From Roseovarius aestuarii (lineage in GTDB: Bacteria > Pseudomonadota > Alphaproteobacteria > Rhodobacterales > Rhodobacteraceae): 64,000 nt of DNA. The DNA is taken from positions 62,001 through 126,000 of the forward strand of contig JAPWHL010000007.1 in assembly GCA_027214255.1 (NCBI GenBank), given 5' to 3'. The stretch's first letter is position 1, and each line of letters starts with the position of its first letter. The translations under genes were made by a program, and so were the position numbers. Below, piece after piece: positions 63,766 to 64,000 of this stretch. The notes beneath the pieces are model-generated. The model worked only from the letters and a program-made list of their open reading frames with translations, ran no database searches and was not told the origin of the DNA.

Positions 63766-64000
63766 ATGTTTGAAAACCTATCCGAACGCCTCTCTGGCGT
63801 ATTCGATCGACTGACCAAACAGGGCGCGTTGTCCGAGGATGACGTCAAAACCGCCCTCAGGGAAGTGCGCGTGGCCCTGTTAGAGGCCGATGTATCCCTG
63901 CCCGTGGCGCGCGATTTTGTCAAACATGTGCAGGAACAAGCCACCGGACAGGCGGTGACAAAATCCATCACCCCCGGCCAGCAGGTCGTCAAGATTGTAC
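63766..64000 (+). CDS. ffh: Signal recognition particle protein Ffh, N-terminal part (cut by window edge)
   Basis: The 78 visible residues (MFENLSERLSGVFDRLTKQGALSEDDVKTALREVR... QQVVKIV) are the N domain of Ffh, the GTPase of the signal recognition particle. It targets nascent membrane proteins to FtsY and SecYEG. The GTPase and M domains are beyond the right edge. GGAGCCCGAG precedes the ATG. Confidence 0.95.
   Translation, partial: MFENLSERLSGVFDRLTKQGALSEDDVKTALREVRVALLEADVSLPVARDFVKHVQEQATGQAVTKSITPGQQVVKIV

Overview
The window reads as ordinary chromosome from an alphaproteobacterium of the Rhodobacteraceae, most likely the Roseobacter group. The evidence is the gene content and order: a full aapJQMP amino-acid transporter, an atpI-atpB-atpE-atpF'-atpF block encoding separate b and b' subunits, a crcB-rluC-HAD-ATP12 run with 4-base overlaps, rpmH-rnpA-yidD, accD-folC and ilvD. 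Genus and species cannot be fixed from sequence alone. I found no CRISPR array, restriction-modification cassette, toxin-antitoxin pair, recognisable anti-phage module or complete prophage.

Left part (1-9,900). The tail of a DeoR-type regulator and a truncated cation-efflux gene come first. Next is a minus-strand unit: a TetR regulator, a five-gene branched-chain-amino-acid-type ABC importer (livK-H-M-G-F order) and an M19-peptidase-like protein. The TetR start region and the livK promoter region carry matching 22-bp inverted-repeat sites. A decayed IS3-family element follows, with a premature stop and an AAGAC repeat expansion in its transposase, then a frameshifted phage-type small gene and tRNA-Arg(ACG). 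The IS and the phage-type gene lie on the 3' side of the tRNA, as expected for the remains of an island.

Middle part (10,000-46,000). A minus-strand cluster joins a TVP38-type membrane protein, a flavin disulfide reductase and a histidine kinase. On the plus strand follow rpmH, rnpA, yidD, ttcA, an EAL phosphodiesterase, yidC, a MOSC protein, engB, argB, a ferredoxin and a SixA-type phosphatase. Then come aapJQMP, the crcB/rluC/HAD/ATP12 set, glycerate kinase, rsmD, a ferredoxin reductase, a peroxiredoxin, a RidA/GDPD/GNAT-like/PhhB run, a type I secretion ABC-MFP pair, mlaA-mlaC, a class A penicillin-binding protein and an ammonium transporter with a plausible sigma-54 promoter.

Right part (46,000-64,000). 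mutL-rmuC, two conserved hypothetical genes, ilvD with an overlapping lipoprotein gene, a CPBP membrane protease, accD-folC, a LysM protein with a possible leader peptide, the F0 genes of ATP synthase, an ArsR regulator with a palindromic site, a 22-residue candidate membrane peptide, an EamA transporter with a LysR regulator, and the first part of ffh at the edge.

Most of this is housekeeping. The parts most worth a second look are the TetR-controlled importer with its M19-like protein that lacks three of five expected metal ligands, the pentanucleotide expansion in the IS transposase, and the short repeated hairpin at about 23.0 kb and 57.9 kb.
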